Of a DNA stretch of 64,000 bases, positions 10,058 to 18,550 are shown one piece after another. The stretch comes from a virus. The position numbers and the translations under genes are program-made. The stretch lies in the IMG/VR virus record IMGVR_UViG_3300031673_008942, positions 1 through 64,000 of that record. One strand, given 5' to 3'. Numbering within the stretch: position 1 is the first letter of the stretch; each line of letters opens with the position of its first letter. The notes below the pieces were generated by a model. That model worked only from the letters and a program-made list of their open reading frames with translations, was not told the DNA's origin and searched no databases.

Positions 10058-10393
10058 ATGCATAAGCGTAAGCGAATGACTGGTGGTCGTCATAGCCGTA
10101 AGGCTTCCGGTATCCTTGGTGAGATTGATGCTCTTGAGCGTCGAATCAAAGCAATGGATGGAGATGCTGAGCTTCAGGCTGAGGCTGATGCGTTGGCGGA
10201 AGAAGAGCGTGCAGTGACCGATGCTGACAAGTGGGATGCCCAGGATGACTTTGGCTCTCAGAACGAGTTGGCAATGGAAAACTGGCCTGTTCCACCCGAT
10301 ACGGCTGAAAAGCAACTTTCTGCTTCTGAAAGGAAGAAAAGAGAGCTTGTGGCAGCACGATTGGTTGGTCTGGCAAAACAATTACTTAAATAA
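10058..10393 (+). CDS. Small charged head-module protein
   Basis: 111 residues, with AAGGAGG upstream. The N-terminus is basic (MHKRKRMTGGRHSRK), the middle is a highly charged Ala/Glu/Asp helix, and the C-terminus is an amphipathic helix (AARLVGLAKQLLK). The composition and position between protease and scaffold-like genes suggest a scaffold component or a small packaged protein. No family is recognised. Confidence 0.55.
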   Translation: MHKRKRMTGGRHSRKASGILGEIDALERRIKAMDGDAELQAEADALAEEERAVTDADKWDAQDDFGSQNELAMENWPVPPDTAEKQLSASERKKRELVAARLVGLAKQLLK

Positions 10394-10472
10394 AAAAGTG
10401 TAATAATTTTTTTATATTTTTTTTATTCAATAAGAACCGTACTGCATTATGGCAGATTAAAGGAGATTTACG

Positions 10473-11081
10473 ATGGCACAAAATAGCTTAAAGAGAGAGA
10501 TTCGGGCAGCCGAAAGGCGTCTTGCATCCCTTAGAAAAAAAGCTTCTGCCTCCCGTCGTCCTACCGCTTCAGAAGTAATCTTAGCAGAAATTGCACAGAT
10601 TGAAGAGAAGTTGGCGTGTGGCGAAATGGGAGCTCCCATGGAGGCACCAATGTCTTACATGGAAATGGAAGAGTCAATGGATTACATGGATTACATGGAC
10701 ATGGACATGGACATGGACGATGACATTATTATTGAGGATGACCTTGATGATGACTTTGATGATGAGATGTCTTACATGGAAATGGAAGAGCCAATGGGTT
10801 ATATGCATGCAGCCGATGAGGGAGTTGAAGATGAGATTACTCAGGATTATTTGAGCGATGTTGTCAATCTCATGGGCAAAGGCGACCTGGCAACCGAACC
10901 TTCTATGGAAGATGCGGCTCGTGATGCGAGTATGACTTCTGTAGATTTCCTCAAGCGTGCGTCTGCTCGTCTTGACCGTGTATCTAACTATTTAGAAAAA
11001 AATGGGCAAGTAAAAATTGCATTCCGTCTGGATAAGATGGCTGATGCTGTTGATGCTCGGATTAAACAGGAGGGCAACTAA
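10473..11081 (+). CDS. Acidic scaffold-like protein with Met/Asp repeats
   Basis: 202 residues with AAGGAG upstream. The N-terminus is a basic coiled-coil-like helix (about 1-45). The middle is extraordinarily acidic and Met-rich, with repeated MEMEE and MDMDMD motifs encoded by tandem GACATG hexamers (about nt 10697-10720). The C-terminus is a conserved-looking helix pair (ARLDRVSNYLEKNG, FRLDKMADAVDARI). Scaffold or internal head proteins are often acidic and helical, and the gene lies between the protease and capsid genes, so that role is inferred. Its stop overlaps the next start. Confidence 0.6.
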   Translation: MAQNSLKREIRAAERRLASLRKKASASRRPTASEVILAEIAQIEEKLACGEMGAPMEAPMSYMEMEESMDYMDYMDMDMDMDDDIIIEDDLDDDFDDEMSYMEMEEPMGYMHAADEGVEDEITQDYLSDVVNLMGKGDLATEPSMEDAARDASMTSVDFLKRASARLDRVSNYLEKNGQVKIAFRLDKMADAVDARIKQEGN

Positions 11082-12184
11082 TGAGTAAGCGTAAAAGACT
11101 TACAGAACGTGAGGCTGCTACTCGTGACCCGGCATATCCGGGCACAGTGAATCAGCCAGACCGTCAATTCAAGCGTGATAACCAGTATGATAACTGGGAT
11201 GAAACCTTAAATCACCCAACACCAGATATGCGTCATGATTGGCAAGATAATCCTCGTGATGGAATCGGTTTTGGGATTCCTAAAGATAATGGCGGCGAAG
11301 TAATTGTTGACCCAATTACGAAACGTGCCCCAGCTCCATCTCAGGATGGTGGTGATGGACAAGGAGCTCCAACTGTTGCATCTGCAAAGATTGCTGCAAG
11401 TAAAGCTGTTCGTCTTTCTTTCTTACTTCTCGGAGAAAAAGTTCCTGAAGCTGTTGTTGAAGACCAAGCTCGTGATTTCATGGCTATGGGTCAAGACACT
11501 TTAGACCGAACTCTTGCTCGCTTCGCTGACACTCAAAAGTTTTATGCTGAAGAAGAGGTGGAAGAGGAAGAGGAAGTGGTTGAAGCTTCTGATAAGAAAG
11601 CTGCTGATGAAGCCGAAGAAAAGGCTGAAGAAAAGGCTGCTGAAACTATTCAAGAAGAAACAGAAGAAGAAGCCAAGAAAGAAAAAGAAGCTTCTAAAAA
11701 CCCTGACTTCGAAACTGCCGTTGCTGAAAAAGTCGCAGCCATGAAGAAGGCTGAGGATGAAGAGGCGGAAGAAAAAGAAGACGAAAAGACAGCAGCAGAA
11801 AGCAAAGAAGCCTTCGATGCAAGGGTTCAAGCTGAAGTTGATAAAAGAATTGCAGCCAATAAAAAGGCTGAAGATGAAGATGAAAAAGAAGATGATGGTG
11901 ATTCCAAGGAAGCTTCCATCGCTTTAAGCGGGCCGAATGAAATGGACATTGAGCTTTCAGCTTCAATGGATGATGTGGATATCGACCCGGAAACCAACAA
12001 CTTGTTGCAAGCAGCCATTTTTGGAGCTGACGAGCCAGAACTCCCTCAAATGAAGGAGGCGTCTGAAAAGCAAGGTGTTACTAAATTAGGTGGACAGCCT
12101 AAAGTTGCTAGCGATAGCAGTGGAAAAGCTGACATCAGTTCTATCTGGGCACAAGCTCCAGATGTAAGTCAAATCTTTAACTAA
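11081..12184 (+). CDS. Acidic putative scaffolding protein
   Basis: 367 residues; the ATG overlaps the TAA before it. The N-terminus is basic and disordered, about residues 100-150 form Ala-rich helices, and about 155-275 are almost pure Glu/Lys/Ala coiled coil (EEVEEEEEVV, AEEKAEEKAAE). The C-terminal ~50 residues are hydrophilic and could be the capsid-binding end. It lies directly upstream of decoration and major capsid genes and near the protease, as expected for a phage scaffold that is degraded during maturation. This is an inference from composition and gene order. Confidence 0.65.
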   Translation: MSKRKRLTEREAATRDPAYPGTVNQPDRQFKRDNQYDNWDETLNHPTPDMRHDWQDNPRDGIGFGIPKDNGGEVIVDPITKRAPAPSQDGGDGQGAPTVASAKIAASKAVRLSFLLLGEKVPEAVVEDQARDFMAMGQDTLDRTLARFADTQKFYAEEEVEEEEEVVEASDKKAADEAEEKAEEKAAETIQEETEEEAKKEKEASKNPDFETAVAEKVAAMKKAEDEEAEEKEDEKTAAESKEAFDARVQAEVDKRIAANKKAEDEDEKEDDGDSKEASIALSGPNEMDIELSASMDDVDIDPETNNLLQAAIFGADEPELPQMKEASEKQGVTKLGGQPKVASDSSGKADISSIWAQAPDVSQIFN

Positions 12185-12198
12185 GGAGGAAACGAGTT

Positions 12199-12693
12199 AT
12201 GAGTTTAACTATCTTAATTCGTGCTCAACTAAGTTCTATTCCTGTGCTCTCTGATGAGTGTTTCACGAAGCAGAACTACGGTGTTAATACTAACACCACG
12301 TTGAGCGTCAACACCCCTCGTGGTGTTCTCGGCGGGTCCGTCGCAGGTGTGTCAGCAGGGTTGGATTATACTGCTGTTCCTTGTACTGATGTTCTTCAGC
12401 CTATGGGTCTGTTTGTTAACGATGCAGCCGGTGCTGCATTTGAGAACAGTCCAGCAGTTGCTAGCGGTAAGATTGCTATCATGAAGGGTCAAGCTTCAGT
12501 AGAAGTTGACGTGTTCGAAACCGAAAATGCTGCGGCAAGTGCAGATTTAGTCTACGCTGTAGGCAATGACCTGTATTGCTCTGCTCAGGGTTTCTTAACT
12601 AATGAAGTAAGCACGAATGGAACCAAAATCGGTCTTTTGACCAAGGCTCCTTCTACTTCTTCTCCAACCCTTGGGCTCGACGAGCGCATCTAA
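12199..12693 (+). CDS. Putative head decoration/stabilisation protein
   Basis: 164 residues, with AAGGAGG upstream. Strand-rich, Val/Ala/Thr/Ser-rich and without a membrane segment. Its size and its position immediately upstream of the major capsid gene fit capsid decoration proteins. Codon choice shifts here towards C-ending codons (AAC, GAC), as in the capsid gene next to it, which points to high expression. A short capsid fibre or stabilising trimer remains possible. Confidence 0.65.
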   Translation: MSLTILIRAQLSSIPVLSDECFTKQNYGVNTNTTLSVNTPRGVLGGSVAGVSAGLDYTAVPCTDVLQPMGLFVNDAAGAAFENSPAVASGKIAIMKGQASVEVDVFETENAAASADLVYAVGNDLYCSAQGFLTNEVSTNGTKIGLLTKAPSTSSPTLGLDERI

Positions 12694-12709
12694 CCAGGAG
12701 GATATTCAA

Positions 12710-13567
12710 ATGGTAGACAATCAAACCAAAAATGAAATCATCTCTCAGCATATCCGTACAGGTGCAGGTCGTGCCCGTCTTGCTGCAAGTATGATTCAGC
12801 CGTTACGTCGTCGTCGTGATTACACGTCTGTCGGTCGTAAAGCTTTTTATGTAGAAAGCTTGCCAGATGGTGCTTTGCCAATTTATGACAAAGACCCAAA
12901 CATTACCGCTTATGTGGTAGGCGAAGAAGGCGAAAACATCGTTGCGGTTGCGAAACCAAAACGTGTGCTTTTTCCTCTTTTCGAAATCGCATCTAACCCA
13001 GAAATTCAGTTGACTGAAATCAAGCAGCGTCGTTTTGACCTGATTGAGCGTTCGGTTGACCTCGGTAAGTCTGAGATTCAGGCTGAAGAAGACCGTAAGG
13101 TTTTTGCCGTGATGGATGCTCTGTCAGCAGACCCAACTAACCCGAATCCTGCGATTCCGGTTACTGGTAACCTGACTGCAAATGCTCTGGCGGATGCTTT
13201 CGCTAACATTGAGCGTAGCGATATTCGTGTTGCTACTGTATTTCTTAATGCCAAGGATTATGCTGACCTACGTAAGTGGGACCGTGATACTCTTGACATT
13301 GAGACTCAAGCAGTATTGCTAAAGACTGGTCTTATGGCTACTCTTTGGGGTGCTAAACTCATGGTGAGTCGTATCGTTCCTGAAGGAACTGTATACGTTT
13401 GCGGTGAAGCAGAATTCTTCGGTCGTATTCCGGTACGTACTGAGTTGACTGTACTTAGTGCGGATGACCCAAAGAACCGTCTGATTGGTTTCAGCATGTT
13501 CGAACAAATTGGAATTGGGGCCTATAACCCCTTCAGTTTGCAGGTCCTTAATATTACTAGAGTTTAA
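12710..13567 (+). CDS. Major capsid protein (HK97-type fold inferred)
   Basis: 285 residues from the ATG at 12710, chosen because AGGAGG ends 8 nt upstream; a longer in-frame form would start inside the preceding gene. The sequence has a basic helical N-terminal arm, a long charged helix region (LIERSVDLGKSEIQAEEDRKVFAVMDAL), a helix-strand core (ADAFANIERSDIRVATVFLN...YADLRKW), and a C-terminal strand block (GRIPVRTELTV, FSMFEQIGIGAYNPF) like phage major capsid proteins of the HK97 class. It follows protease, scaffold-like and decoration genes and is followed by a strong terminator. Codons are noticeably richer in C-ending forms than in the flanking accessory block. Confidence 0.85.
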   Translation: MVDNQTKNEIISQHIRTGAGRARLAASMIQPLRRRRDYTSVGRKAFYVESLPDGALPIYDKDPNITAYVVGEEGENIVAVAKPKRVLFPLFEIASNPEIQLTEIKQRRFDLIERSVDLGKSEIQAEEDRKVFAVMDALSADPTNPNPAIPVTGNLTANALADAFANIERSDIRVATVFLNAKDYADLRKWDRDTLDIETQAVLLKTGLMATLWGAKLMVSRIVPEGTVYVCGEAEFFGRIPVRTELTVLSADDPKNRLIGFSMFEQIGIGAYNPFSLQVLNITRV

Positions 13568-13608
13568 CGTAACAAACGTATAAATTCTATTAGGATACAA
13601 GACTTAAG

Positions 13609-13638
13609 CCCCCTTCATTAATTTGAAGGGGGTTTTTT
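13609..13638 (+). terminator. Rho-independent terminator of the head operon
   Basis: A perfect 8-bp stem, CCCCCTTC with GAAGGGGG, an 8-nt loop and six T residues. It lies 41 nt after the capsid stop and marks the end of the head transcription unit. Confidence 0.9.
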
Positions 13639-13670
13639 ATTGCCATGTTATTCAGGTAGAGCATGATGTG

Positions 13671-14102
13671 ATGGGTCGTTGGAATCAAATAGAGCCAATG
13701 GTCTGTGCTTGGATAGGTAAGGCCATCAAGGATATTAATGAGAATCCTATATGGAGGAAGTCTACTTCCTCGAAGGTAGATAAGCGTAAGGCTTCCTTGG
13801 AGTGTCCTTTTGGAAGCGGTAGGAAGTTTAAAACCCAGAAGAGCTTGGATAGGTGGTTGGAAAGTCCTGCTAATTATTATCGAGATGAATGTATTGAGGG
13901 GCATGATTATGTAGTATGCCAGATATGTAATGGGCGTTTTCAGAAGTTGACAGAGCATTTGAGGAAATTCCATGAGATATCCAAGGATAGATATAATGCC
14001 CAGTTTCCTGATTCCCAGACTGTTGCGGGCTCTATAAGCGAGGCTGTTTCAAGGAGTTGTAGTGAAAATCCAAGAAGAGGCGGTCAAATAAAAAATGGAT
14101 AA
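13671..14102 (+). CDS. Ros/MucR-like C2H2 zinc-finger protein
   Basis: 143 residues from ATG 13671; a TTG further upstream lies inside the terminator and is unlikely. The C-terminal part has CQICNGRFQKLTEHLRKFH followed by a conserved-looking DRYNAQFPDS, the pattern of Ros/MucR-type zinc fingers that phages often use as DNA-binding modules, alone or attached to homing endonucleases. The N-terminal part is basic (WRKSTSSKVDKRKAS) with one further Cys. No nuclease motif is visible. A DNA-binding regulator or a remnant of a mobile nuclease gene are both possible. Confidence 0.6.
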   Translation: MGRWNQIEPMVCAWIGKAIKDINENPIWRKSTSSKVDKRKASLECPFGSGRKFKTQKSLDRWLESPANYYRDECIEGHDYVVCQICNGRFQKLTEHLRKFHEISKDRYNAQFPDSQTVAGSISEAVSRSCSENPRRGGQIKNG

Positions 14103-14196
14103 AAATGGAATAGTACAAGGAAATTTCCGTAATTTTGATGAGAAAATGCTATATGTTAATGTAGATGTTAATAAAGCTAATCAAAATAAAGGATAA
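14095..14196 (+). CDS. Possible 33-residue protein
   Basis: An ATG-initiated frame overlaps the end of the zinc-finger gene by 8 nt and ends 1 nt before the next ATG. It encodes 33 hydrophilic residues rich in Asn and Lys. The tight fit between two genes is suggestive, but no Shine-Dalgarno sequence or homology is evident. Confidence 0.3.
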   Translation: MDKNGIVQGNFRNFDEKMLYVNVDVNKANQNKG

Positions 14197-14197
14197 T

Positions 14198-15493
14198 ATG
14201 ATGAAAATGCTGTTTATTGTAATGACGTGGGGTGCCCTTTGGGGGATTCCCTTACTTGGGGTTGAGAAACCCGAAAAAACTATCTCTAAGTATGCTCCTC
14301 GTTTGGGTTGCAACATTCTTAATAAGGATGTCGAATCTGCGAAGGGGCTTGCCATGTTAAGGTTGGGCGGATTGTTGAATCCGAAGAATAATACATTCTT
14401 ACTGGCTATGGCATATTTAGAGAAAGGTAGTGCTCCCAAGGCATCAGAGAAGGTGGATGAGAAGAAGTTCCTTGCTTATGTGCTGAAGAGGGCAGAGGAA
14501 TTGCGAAGAAAGAAGTCAGGCAAAGATAAGATATTGGCGTTGACTTATTACAAAGTGCTTCAGACCTTTGATTATGATAAGGATAAGGTTTTGTTGGGGA
14601 TTATGAAGTTGAAGGTCTCAGGGGTTGAGGGTGAGCTTAATGACTTGCTGAATCAGGAGATTAAGGCGAAGCCTAAAACTGTGGTTGCCAAAAAAGATGA
14701 GTCAGAGCCTGAGCCTGAATTGGGTTTAGTTGCTAGAGTTTGGAATGGGCGTTTATGGGTATCCTCGTCTGAAGAGGTTATAATTAAAAAGAGCCGAAAT
14801 CGCTTTATGGTTGAGAATAAAACAACTGCAAAGAGCAACAAGCAAAGTCTCGGACAGATTGCGGTTGGCATTAAGAGCCCAATCCGAGGAGATTTTAAGT
14901 TTTCCCTTTCAGCAAAGAATATAATTGCTGTTGGGGTCTTCCCGTATTCAGGAGCAGATAGAAATAATCTTGGTTGGGTAAAGATTGGCAGTTCCTCGAA
15001 GAAGTGCCAGTTCAGCCGAGTTTCTGGAAAATATAGTTTTTTTGTAGATGGTAAAAGTTCAAAGATTATTGATTTTGGAGATTCGGGAGATGAGGTCTTT
15101 GTGGCCTTTGCTGTAGCAAATGGCAAGAGGGCTGATATTTCTGATTTGAAGATTGAGCAAGGCTCTAAGGTAGGAGCTATTAAGTTTGGCAAAAACTATT
15201 ACAAGCGTATCCCCCTTCAGATGTCATGGGCTGATGCAAAGGCTTATTGCGAGTCGGTGGGCGGTCATTTGGCGACTATTACCTCCAAGAGAGAGAATGA
15301 CTTTATTTATAAGAATTGGGGGCAAGTTCATTCATGGATAGGGGCTACAGTGGTAAAAGGTAAAGCGGCATGGATAACAGGTGAGAAATCTAGTTACCAT
15401 GCTTGGTATCCCAAGTTTAAGAAAACTGAAGGAAGGCAAAACAGCCATGGCTTCATTGAAATAAGTCGAATAATTCATGGATACTCAAAATAA
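14198..15493 (+). CDS. Secreted C-type-lectin-like domain protein
   Basis: 431 residues from ATG 14198, chosen for the AAAGGA site just upstream. A hydrophobic N-terminus (MKMLFIVMTWGALWGIPLLG) looks like a signal peptide. A helical region (about 25-160), a beta-sandwich-like region (about 185-330) and a C-type-lectin-like domain (about 335-431) follow; the last has SWADAKAYCESVGGHLATI and WIGATV, hallmarks of the fold. The usual C-terminal third of the domain (WND region and final cysteine) is missing, so the gene may be truncated at the 3' end. A carbohydrate-binding surface or secreted factor acting on the host envelope is inferred. It precedes a glycan gene cluster. Confidence 0.65.
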   Translation: MMKMLFIVMTWGALWGIPLLGVEKPEKTISKYAPRLGCNILNKDVESAKGLAMLRLGGLLNPKNNTFLLAMAYLEKGSAPKASEKVDEKKFLAYVLKRAEELRRKKSGKDKILALTYYKVLQTFDYDKDKVLLGIMKLKVSGVEGELNDLLNQEIKAKPKTVVAKKDESEPEPELGLVARVWNGRLWVSSSEEVIIKKSRNRFMVENKTTAKSNKQSLGQIAVGIKSPIRGDFKFSLSAKNIIAVGVFPYSGADRNNLGWVKIGSSSKKCQFSRVSGKYSFFVDGKSSKIIDFGDSGDEVFVAFAVANGKRADISDLKIEQGSKVGAIKFGKNYYKRIPLQMSWADAKAYCESVGGHLATITSKRENDFIYKNWGQVHSWIGATVVKGKAAWITGEKSSYHAWYPKFKKTEGRQNSHGFIEISRIIHGYSK

Positions 15494-15507
15494 TGTAATG
15501 GATGGGG

Positions 15508-15513
15508 TATAAT
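15508..15513 (+). promoter_or_regulatory. Candidate -10 box before the glycan cluster
   Basis: A perfect TATAAT lies in the 51-nt gap between the lectin gene and the aminotransferase gene. No convincing -35 box is present 16-18 nt upstream. The preceding GGGG and the position make it a plausible start for the sugar-gene transcript. Confidence 0.35.
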
Positions 15514-15544
15514 CTATAACAACATTATTTTGAGGAATTCATGA

Positions 15545-16657
15545 ATGATACCATTATTTAAAGTTTTTATGTCGGAGCAGGCAGTCCAAGCCTCCTCTGA
15601 AGTGCTTCAGAGCGGATACATCGGTCAAGGTCAGAAGGTAGAAGAGTTTGAGTCTGTCCTCTCTGATTATATGAGGCATCCTGTGGTAACCACGAATTCA
15701 GGGACTTCTGCCCTCCATCTGGCTCTCCATATGGCAAAAGGTGATGAGCCTGATATCGAGGTTCTCACCACTCCCCTTACTTGTACGGCAACCAATTGGC
15801 CTATTCTTGCCAACGGCTTGAGCCTGAAGTGGGTTGATATTGACCCAACCACGATGAATATGGATATGGATGACCTTCGTTCTAAGATTACTTCCAAGAC
15901 CAAGATAATTATGGTTGTTCATTGGGGAGGATATCCTGTTGACCTGGATGAGCTCGAAAAGATAAAAAATGAGACAGAGGAGAAGTATGGCTTTCGTCCC
16001 ATTGTGATTGAAGACTGTGCTCATGCTTTTGGAGGGGAATATTATGGGGAGAAGATAGGAACTACTCATGGTAATTTCTGTGCGTTCAGCTTCCAGGCAA
16101 TCAAGCATTTGACTGCAATTGATGGTGGAATGCTTTTGATGCCAGAGGAATATCACTCCCGTGCGAAGTTATTGAGATGGTATGGTATTGACCGAGAGAC
16201 CAATTCTAAGGATTTTCGCTGCGAGGCAGACGTTAAGGAGTGGGGTTTCAAGTTTCATATGAATGATGTCTGCGCATCAGTAGGGATTGCCAATATGAGG
16301 CATATTGTTTGGAATGTCTCTGTTCATCAAAGGAATGCTTCTTTTTATGATGAGAACTTGTCTGATGTTGATGGTGTTAGCCTTTTGAAGAGAGATTCAG
16401 AGGTAGATTCTTCTTATTGGATTTACAGCATGTTGGTCGAAGACCGAGATGGTTTCATGGCTAAGATGAAAGAATGTGATATTATGGTTAGCCAAGTTCA
16501 TGAGCGAAATGACATCCATACCTGTGTGAGTGAATATCGAGATGAGCTTCCTCAATTAGATTCTGTAATTGGCAAGTTGGTATCTATTCCTGTTGGGTGG
16601 TGGGTAGCCGAGGAAGACACAAAGTATATTGTGGATTGTATAAAAAGTGGTTGGTAA
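15545..16657 (+). CDS. DegT/DnrJ/EryC1-type sugar aminotransferase
   Basis: 370 residues, close to the usual family length. Family landmarks are the N-terminal GQKVEEFE, the TNSGTSALHLAL cofactor-binding block, the VIEDCAHAFGG aspartate block and the AFSFQAIKHLT lysine block, where the Lys at about residue 187 is the expected pyridoxal-phosphate Schiff-base residue. These enzymes transaminate keto-sugar nucleotides to amino sugars for surface glycans. It starts the cluster and its stop overlaps the next start by one base. The host or virion glycan it modifies is unknown. Confidence 0.85.
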   Translation: MIPLFKVFMSEQAVQASSEVLQSGYIGQGQKVEEFESVLSDYMRHPVVTTNSGTSALHLALHMAKGDEPDIEVLTTPLTCTATNWPILANGLSLKWVDIDPTTMNMDMDDLRSKITSKTKIIMVVHWGGYPVDLDELEKIKNETEEKYGFRPIVIEDCAHAFGGEYYGEKIGTTHGNFCAFSFQAIKHLTAIDGGMLLMPEEYHSRAKLLRWYGIDRETNSKDFRCEADVKEWGFKFHMNDVCASVGIANMRHIVWNVSVHQRNASFYDENLSDVDGVSLLKRDSEVDSSYWIYSMLVEDRDGFMAKMKECDIMVSQVHERNDIHTCVSEYRDELPQLDSVIGKLVSIPVGWWVAEEDTKYIVDCIKSGW

Positions 16658-17913
16658 TGGATATAGAATTTGTAAGTGTTACTCAGGATGATGCAGGGTT
16701 TATTTTAGAGATTAGGAATCATCCTGATACTATTAAATATCTTCATACTCGTGATGAGTATACTGTTGAGGAGTTTAAAAAGTGGCATGAGGAGACCTCC
16801 CCAGAATGGCTTTTGATTGTTGATAAAGATATTGATAAGCCAGTTGGGTATGTGAGGACTTCTGAGCGTACCGATTATGAGTTGATGGTGGGAATTGATA
16901 TTCATATGGATTATCGTCGCCAAGGCTATGCCACTGCTGCCTATAAGAAATTGTTTTATATATTAAAAGCTAAGATGTACAGGTCTGTTAATCTTGAGGT
17001 GTTTGATTATAATCCTGCGTTGGAGCTTTATAAGAAGTTGGGATTTGGGGTATGTTTCTCTAATGAGATAGAGTTTGGTAAGTCGATAACAATGACTAAG
17101 CCTCTTGCCAATCTTACTGAAAAAGGTGTTAAGGTTATCTCTTTATGGTTTGGGGATAGAAGGAGGGAAGGAAGGGGGACTAAAGACCCCAATGAGACTT
17201 TGCAGATGTTAAAGTATTGGTGGTCGAAGGAGAAGGAACTCGATTATGGGTACCCTATGGATATTTTATTAGTTCATCCAATGCCTTTACCTGGTGATAA
17301 CATAGGCAAACATGAGGACTATGTGGCGTGTTTAAAGTATGTTCAAGAGCTCCACGGAGAGTCTACGGCTAATGGTAAGGTGATGGTTCATCATCGTTTT
17401 AATATTGGTCTTTCTTTTGGGTCATTTGATTTTGCTTTTAAGGAATTTTGTGCTGAGTATGATTACTGGCTATTTTGCGAGGATGACCAGATTATTTTAA
17501 AGGACAATATTCTGAGTGATTCTATTGAGATGTTGAAGAGGATTGATATGAAGTCAGTATCAGGAGGGCCTTTGGGATTTGTAGCTACCGTGGGTGCTGT
17601 AGATGATGTTCTTGGATGGCATGCGCATGGTGCCTGTGGGACGACGACAAGAGAGATATTGAAGCTGGTATGGGAGAGCAATTATTCAGAGCTTTTGGGT
17701 AGGGGCCACTTGCCTTATTTTCATACCGATGAACGTGGGGCTAATCGGAGGCATGAGATTGAGGGTGAGGTTCGTTTTACGAATTTGATTGTCAAATTGG
17801 GGTTTGGCTTGAGTACGATACTGGAGACTAAGTTTTTGGTTGGCTGGATGGAGGAGAGACAGCGTTATCCAAGGCGTTTTATTTCTTGGGATGAGAGCAT
17901 GATTGGAGAATAA
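16657..17913 (+). CDS. GNAT acetyltransferase-glycosyltransferase fusion
   Basis: 418 residues from ATG 16657, which overlaps the preceding TAA; an upstream in-frame start would lie inside the aminotransferase gene. Residues about 1-150 form a GNAT N-acetyltransferase (MVGIDIHMDYRRQGYATAAYKKL, then NPALELYKKLGF). Residues about 160-418 look like a nucleotide-sugar-binding glycosyltransferase, with YWLFCEDDQI as a candidate metal-binding acidic motif and a later HTDERG block. Beside an amino-sugar aminotransferase, the GNAT half plausibly acetylates the new amine (as in quinovosamine- or viosamine-type sugars) and the second half transfers the sugar. Confidence 0.7.
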   Translation: MDIEFVSVTQDDAGFILEIRNHPDTIKYLHTRDEYTVEEFKKWHEETSPEWLLIVDKDIDKPVGYVRTSERTDYELMVGIDIHMDYRRQGYATAAYKKLFYILKAKMYRSVNLEVFDYNPALELYKKLGFGVCFSNEIEFGKSITMTKPLANLTEKGVKVISLWFGDRRREGRGTKDPNETLQMLKYWWSKEKELDYGYPMDILLVHPMPLPGDNIGKHEDYVACLKYVQELHGESTANGKVMVHHRFNIGLSFGSFDFAFKEFCAEYDYWLFCEDDQIILKDNILSDSIEMLKRIDMKSVSGGPLGFVATVGAVDDVLGWHAHGACGTTTREILKLVWESNYSELLGRGHLPYFHTDERGANRRHEIEGEVRFTNLIVKLGFGLSTILETKFLVGWMEERQRYPRRFISWDESMIGE

Positions 17914-18548
17914 TGATGAATAAGATTCATGATTCAGCTATTGTTGAAGACAGTGTCGAAATTGGAGAGGACAATTATATTGGACCTTATTGCCATATAA
18001 GTGGTAACACTGTTATTGGCAATGGGAATAGATTTGAGGGTTTTTGTTCGATTGGTTCTCCACCAGAGAATAGGGGTTTTTTTGAAGGAAGCCCTAAAAG
18101 AACTGTGATAGGGAATGAAAATGTCTTTAGGGAGTTTGTCACTATTAATGCTGGGACCTTAGAGGACACGCTTATTGGAGATGACAATATATTCTTGAAG
18201 GGGAGCCATGTGGGGCATGATAGCATTCTTGAAAATGGAATTGTATTGAGCTGTAGTGTTTCACTGGCTGGGTTTACGTATGTTATGAGTGGAGCTAATT
18301 TTGGTTTAAACTCGGCTTGTCACCAGTTTAGTGTTATCGGGGCGTATGCAATGATTGGAATGGGAGCGATGGTAGGAAGGAACAAGAAAATAGAGCCGGG
18401 TAAGATTTATGTAAAAAATCCTATAAAATTCTTAAAAATTAATAGGGTTGGGCTGTCAAAAAACGGCATAGGAAATGATGAGCTGGAGAGTTTAAATAGA
18501 AAATATTTAGAGGTAAGATTAATCTATTTGGAAAAACAGAATGGTTAA
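17913..18548 (+). CDS. LpxA-like left-handed beta-helix acyltransferase
   Basis: 211 residues; ATG 17913 overlaps the previous TAA, and ATG 17916 is an alternative. Hexapeptide repeats fill about residues 5-170 (IGEDNYIG, VIGNGN, VIGNEN). The blocks VFREFVTINAGT and HVGHDSILENG resemble the conserved LpxA segments, in which the His is catalytic. Known relatives transfer acyl chains from acyl carrier protein to UDP-amino sugars. In this cluster it probably acylates the amino sugar made by the upstream genes; acetyl transfer cannot be excluded. Confidence 0.75.
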   Translation: MMNKIHDSAIVEDSVEIGEDNYIGPYCHISGNTVIGNGNRFEGFCSIGSPPENRGFFEGSPKRTVIGNENVFREFVTINAGTLEDTLIGDDNIFLKGSHVGHDSILENGIVLSCSVSLAGFTYVMSGANFGLNSACHQFSVIGAYAMIGMGAMVGRNKKIEPGKIYVKNPIKFLKINRVGLSKNGIGNDELESLNRKYLEVRLIYLEKQNG

Positions 18549-18550
18549 AT

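Noticed and set aside
13623-13670. Longer zinc-finger protein from TTG 13623
   Set aside because: The start would lie in the loop/stem of the strong terminator; ATG 13671 is more likely.
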